Of a stretch of 64,000 nt of DNA, positions 1 through 9,876 are shown in pieces. Positions within the stretch are counted from its first letter, which is position 1; every line of letters starts with the position of its first letter. The stretch is taken from the NCBI GenBank assembly GCA_004011035.1, contig CP025734.1, positions 3,122,001-3,186,000 of the forward strand, in the 5' to 3' direction. Position numbers and translations under genes: made by a program. The stretch is from Bdellovibrio sp. qaytius (lineage in GTDB: Bacteria; Bdellovibrionota; Bdellovibrionia; Bdellovibrionales; Bdellovibrionaceae). The notes beneath the pieces are model-generated. The model saw only the letters and a program-made list of their open reading frames with translations. It was not told the DNA's origin and searched no databases.

Positions 1-2
1 AA

Positions 3-1523
3 GCTTACACTTACTTAGATAATTCTTTAAATGACGTTATTATTCCAAATTCAGAGCTTACTTGTTTATCAACAAAATTTGATATTTATTGGAAAGCTGG
101 ATTTAATCCATTTCAATATGAGTACCCTTCTGCTGATCCAAACACTTTAGTAAATTCATCATTTTATAAATATGAAACGAACAGTTTGTACATTAGCGGT
201 GGACAAGTTGGCGACATCAGCTTAGCTAACACTGATCATTTTGATGACTTTGCTTCTATTCATGAAATGGGTCACTTCATCGAAGACCAGTGCGGCCGAT
301 TCGATACACCAGGTGGCGGTCACGCTATCATCGTGCGTGTTGATCCTCGCTTAGCTTGGCACGAAGCCTGGGCTAATTATTTTGCAAGTGTTGTCATGAA
401 TACTCGTCTGGCTTTTATCAATCCAGAAATGAGTACACGTCTAGCAACAAGCCCTACTGGTGATTTAAGCTGGAGTTTTTTATTTAACTCATTTGGTTTT
501 TCAGATTCAGTACAAAACGTAGGTAACGGCAGCGGGTTTATGATGGATCTTAAAAAACCAGGAACATCTCCCGGTGAATGGCAAACTGCACCTTATTTTG
601 GATCACCGTTTGATCAAGTGAATCCAACTTTATATCCAGGTGAAGGTCACTTTCGCGAAGGCGCTATCACTCGTGCTTTATTTAAAATGACAGTTCCACC
701 AGCGACACTTTGCACATCTTGCGGAAGCTCTGTTTATGCATCAAGCCCCGTTGCATTCAAAACAATGTGGCAAGCTTTTGATGCGCATGGCGGAATGGGT
801 GACTCTACAAATCATTTTTCAAGCTCAAATCAATTTTTAGAAAAAGTTAAAACACTTGTCACCTCACCCACGTGGGCTGCTTCAGTGCAAGGTGTAGTTG
901 ATGCAGAATCTTTACATTTATTTTCAGATCAAAACTTAATATCATCAACAAAAAGATTTGTTACAGTTGTCAGTGGCACGAGCTATTTAAATTGGGTTCC
1001 ACCTGGCCATAACTTACTTCGTGTGGCTTGCTCCAAGCCAACATTAATGCAAGCTCGCAGTGATGATCCTGCATTAACGGGTATCAACTCTGATCAACGT
1101 TATTCAAATCATTTTTATAAAATTGATCCGGCTGTTTTATCAGGTCTGGATTCTATTTCTGTGACCTTTACCAAAGCTGGTGGCACCAACACTGATCACG
1201 ATCTTATCATTTTTGAAGAAGGTTATCGTTTTAACGGTGATTACGCGTGTAGTGTAACTGAAAATGCTGACGGCAGCTGCCCAAGTAACCAGTATTCAGC
1301 TTCACGATCTACCAACACGTCTGTCATAGCTTCAAACAGAGCTACGGCTACAATTCAAAATACGACTTATACAAAATCAATTTCAAATCTTTTAAATAAG
1401 CTTGATCCGACAAAAAAATACTTACTTAATATTCGCGCTTATACCGCGAATAAAAGTTTAAGCAACGCAACGTCATACATTTATTCTATGACCAGCAACT
1501 TGGGGACACTATGCCCAGAATAA
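3..1523 (+). CDS. Zinc metalloprotease of the HEMGH type, 5' end cut by the window
   Basis: The reading frame is open to the left edge, so the true start lies outside the window; a TTG at 186 is internal. The protein has HEMGH (261-275), followed about 30 residues later by a Trp-His-Glu-Ala-Trp segment whose Glu could be the third zinc ligand, a gluzincin-like arrangement. The C-terminal part has an Asp-His-Asp-Leu-Ile-Ile segment resembling the pre-peptidase C-terminal beta-sandwich. It aligns along its whole length with the lipoprotein at 2001-4049 (shared HEMGH, Cys-Gly-Arg, Pro-Gly-Gly, Asp-Pro-Arg-Leu-Ala-Trp and a late Asp-Gln-Arg-Tyr-Ser-Asn-His). It is probably exported like that paralog, but its N-terminus is not visible. 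The substrate is unknown. Its last 13 bases overlap the next gene. Confidence 0.85.
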   Translation, partial: AYTYLDNSLNDVIIPNSELTCLSTKFDIYWKAGFNPFQYEYPSADPNTLVNSSFYKYETNSLYISGGQVGDISLANTDHFDDFASIHEMGHFIEDQCGRFDTPGGGHAIIVRVDPRLAWHEAWANYFASVVMNTRLAFINPEMSTRLATSPTGDLSWSFLFNSFGFSDSVQNVGNGSGFMMDLKKPGTSPGEWQTAPYFGSPFDQVNPTLYPGEGHFREGAITRALFKMTVPPATLCTSCGSSVYASSPVAFKTMWQAFDAHGGMGDSTNHFSSSNQFLEKVKTLVTSPTWAASVQGVVDAESLHLFSDQNLISSTKRFVTVVSGTSYLNWVPPGHNLLRVACSKPTLMQARSDDPALTGINSDQRYSNHFYKIDPAVLSGLDSISVTFTKAGGTNTDHDLIIFEEGYRFNGDYACSVTENADGSCPSNQYSASRSTNTSVIASNRATATIQNTTYTKSISNLLNKLDPTKKYLLNIRAYTANKSLSNATSYIYSMTSNLGTLCPE

Positions 1524-1999
1524 TTTTATTCGCCTTTTTGTTTTCTTTTTTATCAGGCTGTTACGATGACAAACCATTAAGTAAACATGGTTTATCGAAT
1601 GTGCCGTTAACCCAATTCACTTACCGCGGCGTCGTTGATCGCACGGTCAAACTTAAGTTGAAAGTTGAAAAAGGCGGAGTCAGTAAACTAACTGCACGTA
1701 TTGAAACTGAATATGATTATGATTTTCCGTTAAATTACGAATGGAAATTGGGCGAAGGCGTTCAATTAAGTTCAGGTGATTTAAAGGGGCAAATTTCAGC
1801 AATGAAAAAAAATACGCCGTTAGAAATTGAACTTGATGTTATCGGTTTTACCGGCGATATCGCTCGATTTGTTCGCTTTGAAGTTTTAGGAACAAATCCA
1901 CAAAAACGCGTCTTTGCTGATGGCGTTTTTAGCTCGCAAGATAAATCGTTCGAAAAAATCGTTCAAGAAATTGAAGAATACAAGAAAAGTAATCAATAG
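1511..1999 (+). CDS. Small lipoprotein, partner of the upstream metalloprotease
   Basis: 162 residues with a lipoprotein signal: hydrophobic stretch, then Leu-Ser-Gly-Cys near residue 17. The mature part is predicted beta-rich and has no recognised domain. It is homologous to the protein at 4031-4633: both carry a Leu-Asn-Tyr-(Glu/Lys)-Trp-(Lys/Ile)-Leu-Gly core and a C-terminal Ser-Phe-Glu...Val-Gln segment. The ATG lies inside the end of the protease gene (13 bp overlap), which implies translational coupling. Because each protease copy is followed by a copy of this family, I infer a protease partner, such as an inhibitor, chaperone or anchor. No function is known to me. Confidence 0.8.
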   Translation: MPRIILFAFLFSFLSGCYDDKPLSKHGLSNVPLTQFTYRGVVDRTVKLKLKVEKGGVSKLTARIETEYDYDFPLNYEWKLGEGVQLSSGDLKGQISAMKKNTPLEIELDVIGFTGDIARFVRFEVLGTNPQKRVFADGVFSSQDKSFEKIVQEIEEYKKSNQ

Positions 2000-2000
2000 G

Positions 2001-4049
2001 ATGTTGAACGTGAACCATCTCTCTTTTAAATTTATTATTTTATCATTGCTGCTGACAACTCTTGTAGGTTGCGGTGGTCAAGGTATTCAAGATGGCACGA
2101 CAAGTTCACCAGCCACGGCCTCTGAAGTTTCATTTTGTTCAACATCCACAAGTTATAGCCCCGGAGTTGCAGTATCAGGTACAGCAAAATTTCTTCGCCG
2201 TGGCGCTAACATCGGCACAAGCAGCGGTATTGTTACGAGTGTAAAAATAGGTGCTGTTATTTCAACGCCACTACCGATTAAATATGCCGAAATTCGTGTT
2301 TTACTCAATGGCGCTACTGTTCAATGCGGAACTACAAATAGCATTGGTGAATTACGCGCTCTTGATGGCACAACACCATTATTTTTACCAAATAGTGCTG
2401 GCAGTTATACAATCGAAGTTAACTCGCGCGCTAATTTTATATTTCCGTCTACGGGAAAACCTGCAAGTGCTACCCTATCTGTAGCGGTCAAAGAAGATAC
2501 TTATTCTAATACTCTTTATAAACTTTCAGGCACTTACACTTCGTTAGGGTTTGGCAATGGTTCAAACTCACCTTTAAATTTAGTTGCTCAAGCCAACGAA
2601 AATGTTTCAGCTAAAATTGAAGGTGGCGCATTTAATATTTATAATGATTGGGTGACTGCTTTTGAATATTTAACAAGTACAAGCAACACCGCAAGTTTAG
2701 ATGTCAGTTGTTTGAGCCCACGATTAGATATTTTTTGGAAAAAAGGATTTAATCCAGCGGCTTATATTTCTGGAGCAGATATCAATTCTGCAATTTCTTT
2801 TTATTTACGTGATAACAACGAGCTTTATTTAAGTGGTGGTATATCAGATAACGTAACAACTGCTGATACCGATCAATGGGATGATTCTGTGATCTTACAT
2901 GAAATGGGTCATCACATTGAAAATATGTGTGGTCGCATGGATTCACCAGGCGGATCACACAATGCAAATGCACGTATTGATCCCCGTCTTGCATGGTCTG
3001 AAGGTTGGGGTGACTTTATGGGCGGCCATATGGTTAGAAACAACACTGCTAAAATTAATCCAAATCTAGTATCTAGTTTACCTAATGGTGAATGGTTATT
3101 TTATAGTGATACATCCGGATACTATGATGGCAGTGGCACAGACAATTCAGCTTCATTAATTTTAATTCGTTTAAGCAGTCTTGGTGCAAGCTCAGCACAT
3201 GACCCCGTTGATGCCAGCAGTTACCCCGGAGAAAGCCATACACGCGAAGCTTCGATCGCGCGTGGATTATTTAAAGGTGTAAACACGTGCGCCACAAATT
3301 GTGGTGGTGGAGTTGGTTTTGATAAATACTGGACAGCTTTAGGAACTACCAGCGGCGGTATGGGCTTAGCCACTTCTCCGTTTAGTAGTTCTGCAAAATT
3401 CTTTGCCAAAGTTTATACGGCGAATAGCAGCGCATTTTCAGCTTCGATGACAACAATCATGACAAATGACGAAGCTTTACAAATGGCCGGATCGACTTCA
3501 TTCACAGTTATGGTTACGGTTTCTTCAACAGGTTTATCTTCTGCAACAAACGCTTGGCCAGGCTACGCTAGAAAATTAACGACGGCTGGTTCATGCACAC
3601 AAAATCTTTTGCAACCTCGAGCGCCTAACGCAACTTACGGTCGACGTAACGATCAACGCTATTCAAATCACTTTTTCACTTTTAGAAAAGCAGATTTAAG
3701 CGGTGTCACACAAATTAGATTAGTGCCTGATAGTTCATGCAGTGTTGATTTAGATTTATTAATTCTAAATCCGACATATGACTATCCAGAAGAGTACTGC
3801 ACTCATTACGATAGCTTTAACCGCTGTGATGCGAATTCTAAATACACGACCCTTGATTCTGACATCGCCTTATTATCGCGCGGCTCAACTAACTCTGAAG
3901 CCATTACAATCACTGGCTTAACAAGCAGCTATTATTTATTGAATGTTCGTGGCTTCTCAGCCACTCCTCAAACGATTCCAAGCAACAGCGCCTGCGTCTA
4001 TAAATTGACAGATCAAACCGGGAGAACTTTATGTCCAAGCTCGTACTAA
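2001..4049 (+). CDS. HEMGH metalloprotease lipoprotein, second copy
   Basis: 682 residues from the ATG at 2001, one base after the previous stop. A GTG at 2010 is an alternative with AGGA at better spacing (1998-2001). The N-terminus is a lipoprotein signal ending Leu-Val-Gly-Cys. Residues of roughly 30-200 form a beta-rich region. HEMGH is at residues 300-304, and Glu334 in Glu-Gly-Trp-Gly-Asp is the likely third zinc ligand. The C-terminal 120 residues contain an Asp-Leu-Asp-Leu-Leu-Ile-Leu strand typical of the PPC-type beta-sandwich. Several Cys residues suggest disulphides in an exported protein. It is a tandem paralog of the truncated gene at the left edge. I cannot name the peptidase family or substrate. 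Confidence 0.85.
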   Translation: MLNVNHLSFKFIILSLLLTTLVGCGGQGIQDGTTSSPATASEVSFCSTSTSYSPGVAVSGTAKFLRRGANIGTSSGIVTSVKIGAVISTPLPIKYAEIRVLLNGATVQCGTTNSIGELRALDGTTPLFLPNSAGSYTIEVNSRANFIFPSTGKPASATLSVAVKEDTYSNTLYKLSGTYTSLGFGNGSNSPLNLVAQANENVSAKIEGGAFNIYNDWVTAFEYLTSTSNTASLDVSCLSPRLDIFWKKGFNPAAYISGADINSAISFYLRDNNELYLSGGISDNVTTADTDQWDDSVILHEMGHHIENMCGRMDSPGGSHNANARIDPRLAWSEGWGDFMGGHMVRNNTAKINPNLVSSLPNGEWLFYSDTSGYYDGSGTDNSASLILIRLSSLGASSAHDPVDASSYPGESHTREASIARGLFKGVNTCATNCGGGVGFDKYWTALGTTSGGMGLATSPFSSSAKFFAKVYTANSSAFSASMTTIMTNDEALQMAGSTSFTVMVTVSSTGLSSATNAWPGYARKLTTAGSCTQNLLQPRAPNATYGRRNDQRYSNHFFTFRKADLSGVTQIRLVPDSSCSVDLDLLILNPTYDYPEEYCTHYDSFNRCDANSKYTTLDSDIALLSRGSTNSEAITITGLTSSYYLLNVRGFSATPQTIPSNSACVYKLTDQTGRTLCPSSY

Positions 4050-4633
4050 ACACAATCTGCGTTTCACTTTTAGGATTAAGTTTCGGTTATGGCATTACGC
4101 GCTTTATGCATAATGAATATGAAATGGCTAATCGCAGCACGGCATCAATTCCGCTAACTAAAATAGGTCTTGATCAGGCTTCGTATGATTACATTGATAT
4201 GAAAATTGAAAATGTAACTGTGGCCGAAAAAAAAGAAGACACTTCTTTAGTGCAAGTGCGCATCACGGCTTTAAAAGATATTCCAGTTTCATTAAATTAC
4301 AAATGGATCTTAGGTAAAGAAGTTACGGCCTCTGATAGTTTAGAGGGTGTTTTAGACCCAATGACTCAAGGGCAAAGTAAAATTTATGAATTACGCGTAC
4401 AAAATTATTCAAGAGAATGGCAATCACACGTTAGTTTAAATTTATCTGGCGATATGATCGGCCACATGGTCGCACGTGATGTGATTATTTCGTCTCGACC
4501 AGAGGATTCATTCGAGTATGTGGTTCAGCAAGCGGCCTTAGCTAAAGAATCAGATACAAAAGGCCGCATGTTAAAATCAAGCAACGGAAAAAGCGCCAGC
4601 GATAAATTTCGCCGCGACAATATCGTTCGTTAA
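4031..4633 (+). CDS. Membrane-anchored partner of the second metalloprotease
   Basis: 200 residues; overlaps the end of the protease gene by 19 bp. It is a paralog of the lipoprotein at 1511-1999 (shared Leu-Asn-Tyr-Lys-Trp-Ile-Leu-Gly core and Ser-Phe-Glu-Tyr-Val-Val-Gln tail motif). It has an N-terminal hydrophobic segment (about residues 5-25) without a convincing lipobox Cys, so this copy is more likely a signal-anchor protein than a lipoprotein. The C-terminus is extended by about 30 charged residues compared with its paralog. The function is unknown, and the link to the protease is inferred from conserved gene order. The stop codon overlaps the convergent nfu stop. Confidence 0.78.
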   Translation: MSKLVLNTICVSLLGLSFGYGITRFMHNEYEMANRSTASIPLTKIGLDQASYDYIDMKIENVTVAEKKEDTSLVQVRITALKDIPVSLNYKWILGKEVTASDSLEGVLDPMTQGQSKIYELRVQNYSREWQSHVSLNLSGDMIGHMVARDVIISSRPEDSFEYVVQQAALAKESDTKGRMLKSSNGKSASDKFRRDNIVR

Positions 4634-5196
4634 ACCGGAATTACTTCAACAGCTGGATCGAATTCTTCTTTTAAAATACCTTCGATAGCCATTAATGTGC
4701 CGGTTGTCGAACTTGGGCATGTGCCACACGCACCTTGGTATGTGACATAAACTTTATTATCTTCAAATTTAATAACTTCGATATCACCACCATCGCCCTG
4801 TAAACCTGGGCGAATCGTACGATCTAAGATCTCTTCGATCTTTTGTTGTTCGGGCGATAAACTTAAACGTGCAATTTTTTTCTCATCAACCACAGTTTGA
4901 TTTGGATTATGCACTGGCATACGCGTTTGAATAACGGCACAAACTTGCTGTTTGATTTCTTCAGATTCAACATCAAATTGGTGTGTCACTGTGATTACGT
5001 TTTGAAAGTAATGCACCTGTTTAACACCAGGAATTTGAAATAACGAGCGGGCTAAATTATTGTGTTCAGCTTCTTGAATATTTGAATAAGTCGCTTTGCC
5101 TTCGGTTAAAACCGGACGGTCTAAGACAAACTTCCAAGCGCTTGGATTTGGAGTTTCTTGTACGCGAATTAAAACTTCGTTTTGCATTTGGTTCAT
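4630..5196 (-). CDS. nfu: Nfu-type iron-sulfur scaffold/carrier
   Basis: 188 residues. The N-terminal half matches the Nfu_N domain (Gln-Glu-Thr-Pro-Asn-Pro near residue 14). The C-terminal half is a NifU-like domain with the cluster-binding Cys157-x-x-Cys160 in Gly-Ala-Cys-Gly-Thr-Cys-Pro-Ser-Ser. This two-domain layout is that of mitochondrial-type NFU1. It should bind an Fe-S cluster in the cytoplasm and hand it to target proteins. The ATG at 5196 has AAGGAT upstream and overlaps the sufS stop in an ATGA junction, so it is the last gene of the suf operon. Confidence 0.93.
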   Translation of the reverse strand: MNQMQNEVLIRVQETPNPSAWKFVLDRPVLTEGKATYSNIQEAEHNNLARSLFQIPGVKQVHYFQNVITVTHQFDVESEEIKQQVCAVIQTRMPVHNPNQTVVDEKKIARLSLSPEQQKIEEILDRTIRPGLQGDGGDIEVIKFEDNKVYVTYQGACGTCPSSTTGTLMAIEGILKEEFDPAVEVIPV

Positions 5197-6410
5197 AATA
5201 ACATCCTTTTTGCCTTTTCTACGGCAAGGACTAATCGTTCAACATCTTCTGTATTGTTATAAATTGAAAAAGAGGCGCGCACTGTGCCCGTTAATCCGAA
5301 CTTGCGTAATAACGGTTGTGTACAGTGGTGACCGATACGAACAGCGATACCCATTTTATCTAAAATTTGGCCCACATCTGCATGATGTACGCCCTTAAGA
5401 TTAAAACTTAAAATGGCTGCTTTTTCTTTAGCTTCACCAAAAATTTTAATTTCTGGAATAGCTTTTAATTTTTCAGTCGCTAATTTTAAAAGTTCTTGCT
5501 CGTGAGCAAAAACATCTTTGATATCGTATTGATTAAAAAATGCTAACGCTTCATCTGTGCCTATAGCGCCTTCGATGTGCGGAGTGCCTGCTTCAAATTT
5601 AAATGGCAGATCATTGAAAGTGGTTTTTTCAAAGCGCACTTCGCTGATCATGCTTCCGCCAAATTGATACGGAGGCATTTTTAGTAATAAATCTTTTTTG
5701 CCGTAAAGAACGCCAAAGCCGTACGGGCCAAATAATTTATGAGCCGAGAAAACCAAGAAATCCACATCTAAATCCACAACGTTGACAGATTTTTGTGTCA
5801 CTAATTGAGCGGCGTCTAATAAAGTGACGGCTCCTACTGATTTAGCTTTAGCAATAATTTTTTGGTAAGGTGTGATTGTACCTAAAATATTAGAACACCC
5901 CGAAAAAGCGACTAATTTAGTTTTAGACGTAATCGTTTGTTCAATTGAAGCCTCATTGATAGAGCCATCAGCATCAACTGCAATAAATTTTAAAGTCGCT
6001 TTACGTGCTAAGGCCACATTTTGCCAAGGCACAAGATTGGCATGATGTTCAAGTTCAGTGATAACGATCTCATCACCTTCATTGATAAAGTTCATACCGT
6101 AGCTTTGAGCCACTAAGTTGATACTTTCGGTCGTGCCTTTTGTAAAAATAATTTCTTCAGTATTTGCTGCACCGATAAATTTCTGAATAGATTGTCTGGC
6201 GTGTTCAAAATGTTTTGTCGCTTGATCACTTAAAAAGTGAGAACCACGGTGAACATTTGAAGCCTCTTCGGCATAGAATTTCTGAATACGCGCAACGACA
6301 ACATCTGGTTTTAAAGTCGTATTTACGCTGTCTAAATACACCAATGGATAACCATTCACCATTTGGCGTAAAGATTTAAACTGACTGCGGATGGCATTTA
6401 CATCGTACAT
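5193..6410 (-). CDS. sufS: Cysteine desulfurase SufS
   Basis: 405 residues, the normal SufS length. It is a PLP enzyme that takes sulfur from cysteine for Fe-S assembly. Visible motifs are Glu-His-His-Ala-Asn (cofactor stacking), Ser-Ala-His-Lys-Leu-Phe-Gly-Pro (the Schiff-base Lys), and Arg-Ile-Gly-His-His-Cys (the catalytic Cys of class II desulfurases). The N-terminal motif is Leu-Asp-Ser-Val-Asn-Thr-Thr where E. coli SufS has Leu-Asp-Ser-Ala-Ala-Ser. No SufE or SufU partner lies in the window. It overlaps sufD by one base and nfu by four. Confidence 0.95.
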   Translation of the reverse strand: MYDVNAIRSQFKSLRQMVNGYPLVYLDSVNTTLKPDVVVARIQKFYAEEASNVHRGSHFLSDQATKHFEHARQSIQKFIGAANTEEIIFTKGTTESINLVAQSYGMNFINEGDEIVITELEHHANLVPWQNVALARKATLKFIAVDADGSINEASIEQTITSKTKLVAFSGCSNILGTITPYQKIIAKAKSVGAVTLLDAAQLVTQKSVNVVDLDVDFLVFSAHKLFGPYGFGVLYGKKDLLLKMPPYQFGGSMISEVRFEKTTFNDLPFKFEAGTPHIEGAIGTDEALAFFNQYDIKDVFAHEQELLKLATEKLKAIPEIKIFGEAKEKAAILSFNLKGVHHADVGQILDKMGIAVRIGHHCTQPLLRKFGLTGTVRASFSIYNNTEDVERLVLAVEKAKRMLL

Positions 6411-7675
6411 TAAAAAATCTCGTTTAATTTATTTTCTAAAATTTGGAAAACAAAATTTTCCATAACTTCATTTTCAAGTTTATAGACCAATTCTTTAGCA
6501 AACCCGTGCGTAATCAAATGCACGGCTTGCTTTTCGCTAATACCACGACTTAAGAAATAAAAAATTTCGTCTTTATTTAATTGGCCCACAGTTGAACCAT
6601 GGCCTGCTTTAACATCATCAGCATAAATTTCTAATTGAGGAATACTCGTAGCTTGTGCCGCTTTAGAAATTAATAAGTTGTTATTCAACTGTGAAGAATT
6701 CGCTTTTTGTGCGTCTTGCTCAATACGAACACGACCACGAAACACTGACTGCGCTTTATCTGTTAAAATTGATTTATAGTGCTGAGTTGAGTCGTTGTGG
6801 CCGATTTTATGATGAATAAACGTATAATGATCAGTGTGTTGTTCGTCAGCTAATAACGTTAAACCGTAAACACCCGCAGTTGCATTTTCAGCTGTAAATT
6901 CAGTCGCTAAATAATGACGAGCTGTTTTACCGCCTAGGGCTAAATCTAAGCTTGTTAATTGGCTGTCTTGAGTTAATGAAAACTGAATACGGCCAAACAC
7001 ATAGTCTTTGTGATTTGAATTTTGTAAGTTCGCGAATTTAACATTCGCAGCACGTCCAAGATTAATTTGTAAATCACAGTTAAAAGCATGCGATTGGTTA
7101 ATTTGCGAAGTTAGACCTAAAGTATTTTGAATTAGTTTAAGTTCACATTGATCAGCCACATGAATTTGAATCAAAGGTTGAACAAGTGTTGGTTGTTTTG
7201 CTGAAACCACATGGACGATCTGAAGTGGTTTATCTAACTGTGTTTTTTTATCAATCGAGATCACAGATTTTTGAAAACCTAAACCACGCGCTAAGTTGAT
7301 TAGTTTTGCTTCAGGCATATCTGAAGAAACGTTAAAATCATTTTCTTCAAGATCGCTAAAAATCACCGGAACATCAGAATCAGATAATGTTTTATTTAAA
7401 AAACCATTAACAAAAACTAAATTGTAAAAATCTGAAGACAGTTGTTTAGAAACAAAAACCATCTCATCATGACTCAACATTGATTCTTCGAATTGAATGT
7501 TCCAATCAATGGCTTTAGCTTCAGTTAATGATGTGAACTTCCAAGCTTCTTCTTTTTTAGTCGGAAAGCCTTGGGCTAAAAACGCTTGAAACGCTTTTTC
7601 GCGAAGGCCCGCAGCCTTTAGACTTTCTAAAGGATACTTTAATTTAAATTGGTTATATATATTTTGATCTAACAT
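6410..7675 (-). CDS. sufD: Fe-S assembly protein SufD
   Basis: 421 residues, between sufC and sufS. It is the SufD subunit of the SufBC2D scaffold. The C-terminal SufBD core carries the family pattern: Gly-His-Gly-Ser-Thr-Val-Gly-Gln-Leu-Asn, then Ile-Phe-Tyr-Phe-Leu-Ser-Arg-Gly-Ile and a Gly-Phe-Ala segment. The N-terminal helical part has Lys-Lys-Glu-Glu-Ala-Trp-Lys-Phe-Thr, a conserved SufD feature. It shares the core domain with sufB two genes upstream. Confidence 0.93.
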   Translation of the reverse strand: MLDQNIYNQFKLKYPLESLKAAGLREKAFQAFLAQGFPTKKEEAWKFTSLTEAKAIDWNIQFEESMLSHDEMVFVSKQLSSDFYNLVFVNGFLNKTLSDSDVPVIFSDLEENDFNVSSDMPEAKLINLARGLGFQKSVISIDKKTQLDKPLQIVHVVSAKQPTLVQPLIQIHVADQCELKLIQNTLGLTSQINQSHAFNCDLQINLGRAANVKFANLQNSNHKDYVFGRIQFSLTQDSQLTSLDLALGGKTARHYLATEFTAENATAGVYGLTLLADEQHTDHYTFIHHKIGHNDSTQHYKSILTDKAQSVFRGRVRIEQDAQKANSSQLNNNLLISKAAQATSIPQLEIYADDVKAGHGSTVGQLNKDEIFYFLSRGISEKQAVHLITHGFAKELVYKLENEVMENFVFQILENKLNEIF

Positions 7676-7676
7676 C

Positions 7677-8432
7677 TTATACCAACCAGTCGTAGCCTTT
7701 TTTCTCGAGTTCTAGGGCTAAGCTTGCATCACCTGTTTGCACGATTTTACCATCGGCTAAGACGTGAACGAAATCAGGCTTAATGTATTCTAATAATCTT
7801 TGGTAATGCGTCACTAAAATGATCGCTTTATCTTTTGAACGTAGTTTATTAACGCCTTCAGCAACTATTCTTAAAGCATCGATATCAAGACCAGAATCAG
7901 TTTCATCAAGCAAAGCTAAACGCGGCGATAGAACAGCCATTTGAAGAATTTCGTTACGCTTTTTTTCTCCGCCCGAGAATCCAACGTTAACTGGACGCTC
8001 AAGGTATTCTGGTTTCATCTGAACCAGTTTCATTTTTTGATATAAAAATTCGCGAAATTCACCTTCAGACATCGCATCTGAACCTTGGTGTTCTAAAATT
8101 GAATTAAAGGCTGTGTGCAAGAATGTAAAGTTACTTACACCTGGAACTTCAACTGGATATTGAAAACCTAAAAAGATGCCTTCTTTAGCGCGAACATCTG
8201 GAGTTAGCTCTAAAAGATTTTGCATTTTAAAATTGATATCGTATTTCACTTCGCCTGAAGTCACTTCATAAGCTGGGTGACCAGCTAAGATTTTTGAAAG
8301 TGTTGATTTACCGGCGCCGTTTGGCCCCATGATCGCATGCACTTCACCGGCTTTAACGGTTAAGTTTAAACCTTTTAAGATTTCTTTTTCATCAACTCTA
8401 GCTTTTAAGTTTTTAATCTCTAACATAATCAT
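7677..8432 (-). CDS. sufC: Fe-S assembly ATPase SufC
   Basis: 251 residues from the ATG at 8432; an ATG at 8426 is also possible, and a GTG at 8450 would overlap sufB. It is the ABC ATPase of the SufBCD scaffold. Walker A Gly-Pro-Asn-Gly-Ala-Gly-Lys-Ser-Thr is at about 36-44. The Phe-Ser-Gly-Gly-Glu-Lys-Lys-Arg signature and Leu-Asp-Glu-Thr-Asp-Ser-Gly-Leu-Asp Walker B region are the SufC-specific forms. There is no membrane domain, as expected. It lies just after sufB. Confidence 0.95.
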   Translation of the reverse strand: MIMLEIKNLKARVDEKEILKGLNLTVKAGEVHAIMGPNGAGKSTLSKILAGHPAYEVTSGEVKYDINFKMQNLLELTPDVRAKEGIFLGFQYPVEVPGVSNFTFLHTAFNSILEHQGSDAMSEGEFREFLYQKMKLVQMKPEYLERPVNVGFSGGEKKRNEILQMAVLSPRLALLDETDSGLDIDALRIVAEGVNKLRSKDKAIILVTHYQRLLEYIKPDFVHVLADGKIVQTGDASLALELEKKGYDWLV

Positions 8433-8439
8433 ATTCACT

Positions 8440-9876
8440 TTACCCAACACTGTTTTCTAATTTCATTTCAATTAATTTTACGGCTTCAACCGAGAACTCT
8501 AGAGGTAATTCTTTGAAAACCTCTTTGCAGAAACCATTCACCAACATGGAAATAGATTTTTCTGTATTTAACCCACGTGATTGTAAATAGAAGAGCTGAT
8601 CTTCTGAAATTCGTGAAGTCGTCGCTTCATGCTCAAGAACTGCGGTATTATTTTTTACTTCAATATACGGGAACGTGTGCGCACTTGATCTATCACCCAC
8701 AAGCATAGAATCACATTGTGAATAATTACGTGCGTTTTCAGCTGATGGCATGATTTTCACTAAACCGCGGTACGCATTTGATGAATGCCCAGCTGAAATA
8801 CCTTTTGAGATAATTGTGCTTTTTGTGTTTTTACCGATATGGATCATTTTCGTGCCCGTATCAGCCTGCATATAATCATGTGTTAAAGCGACACTGTAGA
8901 ATGCGCCTTCAGAATTATCGCCTTTTAAAATCACAGAGGGATATTTCCAAGTGATGGCAGAACCTGATTCAACTTGGGTCCAAGAAATTTTTGAATTTTT
9001 ACCTTGGCAGATTCCGCGCTTAGTTACGAAATTATAAATTCCGCCTTTGCCTTCTTTATCGCCAGTGTACCAGTTTTGCACTGTTGAATATTTAATTTCA
9101 GCATTGTCTAAGGCCACTAATTCAACAATCGCTGAGTGCAATTGGTTTTCATCACGTTGAGGTGCTGTACAACCTTCAAGATAATTTACGAAACTTCCTT
9201 CATCAGCTACGATCAATGTTCTTTCGAACTGACCCGTTTCTTTAGCGTTGATACGAAAGTATGTTGATAAATCAACCGGGCAACGAACACCTTTAGGAAT
9301 ATATACGAAACTTCCGTCAGAGAATACGGCAGCATTAAGAGCTGCATAGTAATTATCTGTGTATGGAACAACTGAACCGAAATATTTTTCTACTAATTCA
9401 GGATGTTTTTTGATCGCTTCAGAAATAGAGCAGAAGATTACTCCCACTTTTTCTAAGTCTTCATTGTGAGTTGTCGCGATACTTACAGAGTCAAAAACCA
9501 CATCCATAGCAACGCCAGAGATACGTTTTTGTTCTTGTAACGGAATACCTAAACGTTCGAAAGTTTTTAATAACTCAGGATCAATGTCATCCATTGATTT
9601 TTTAGGATCGATTTGTTTTTTGGGAGCTGCGTAATAAGTTAAAGCTTGAAAATCAATAGGAGGATATTTAACTTGCGCCCATTTGTTTTCACTCTGCGCT
9701 GGCTCAGTTAAAGTTAACCAGTGACGGTAAGCCTTCAAGCGGTAGTTTAATACCCACTCTGGCTCTTCTTTTTTAGCTGAAATTAAACGTAAGATATCTT
9801 CAGAAAGTCCTTTAGGAACAGTTTCCATTTCGATATCAGTGGTAAATCCATATTTATATTCATATGAATCAGACAT
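8440..9876 (-). CDS. sufB: Fe-S assembly scaffold SufB
   Basis: 478 residues, normal for SufB, the subunit on which the nascent cluster forms. Conserved stretches are [16 protein letters not shown], Glu-Gly-Cys-Thr-Ala-Pro, and the C-terminal Glu-His-Glu-Ala-Thr-Thr-Ser-Arg-Ile. The Cys in Gln-Cys-Asp-Ser-Met is the family's sulfur acceptor position (E. coli Cys405). The start overlaps the end of the regulator gene by eight bases, so the two are co-transcribed. Confidence 0.95.
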   Translation of the reverse strand: MSDSYEYKYGFTTDIEMETVPKGLSEDILRLISAKKEEPEWVLNYRLKAYRHWLTLTEPAQSENKWAQVKYPPIDFQALTYYAAPKKQIDPKKSMDDIDPELLKTFERLGIPLQEQKRISGVAMDVVFDSVSIATTHNEDLEKVGVIFCSISEAIKKHPELVEKYFGSVVPYTDNYYAALNAAVFSDGSFVYIPKGVRCPVDLSTYFRINAKETGQFERTLIVADEGSFVNYLEGCTAPQRDENQLHSAIVELVALDNAEIKYSTVQNWYTGDKEGKGGIYNFVTKRGICQGKNSKISWTQVESGSAITWKYPSVILKGDNSEGAFYSVALTHDYMQADTGTKMIHIGKNTKSTIISKGISAGHSSNAYRGLVKIMPSAENARNYSQCDSMLVGDRSSAHTFPYIEVKNNTAVLEHEATTSRISEDQLFYLQSRGLNTEKSISMLVNGFCKEVFKELPLEFSVEAVKLIEMKLENSVG

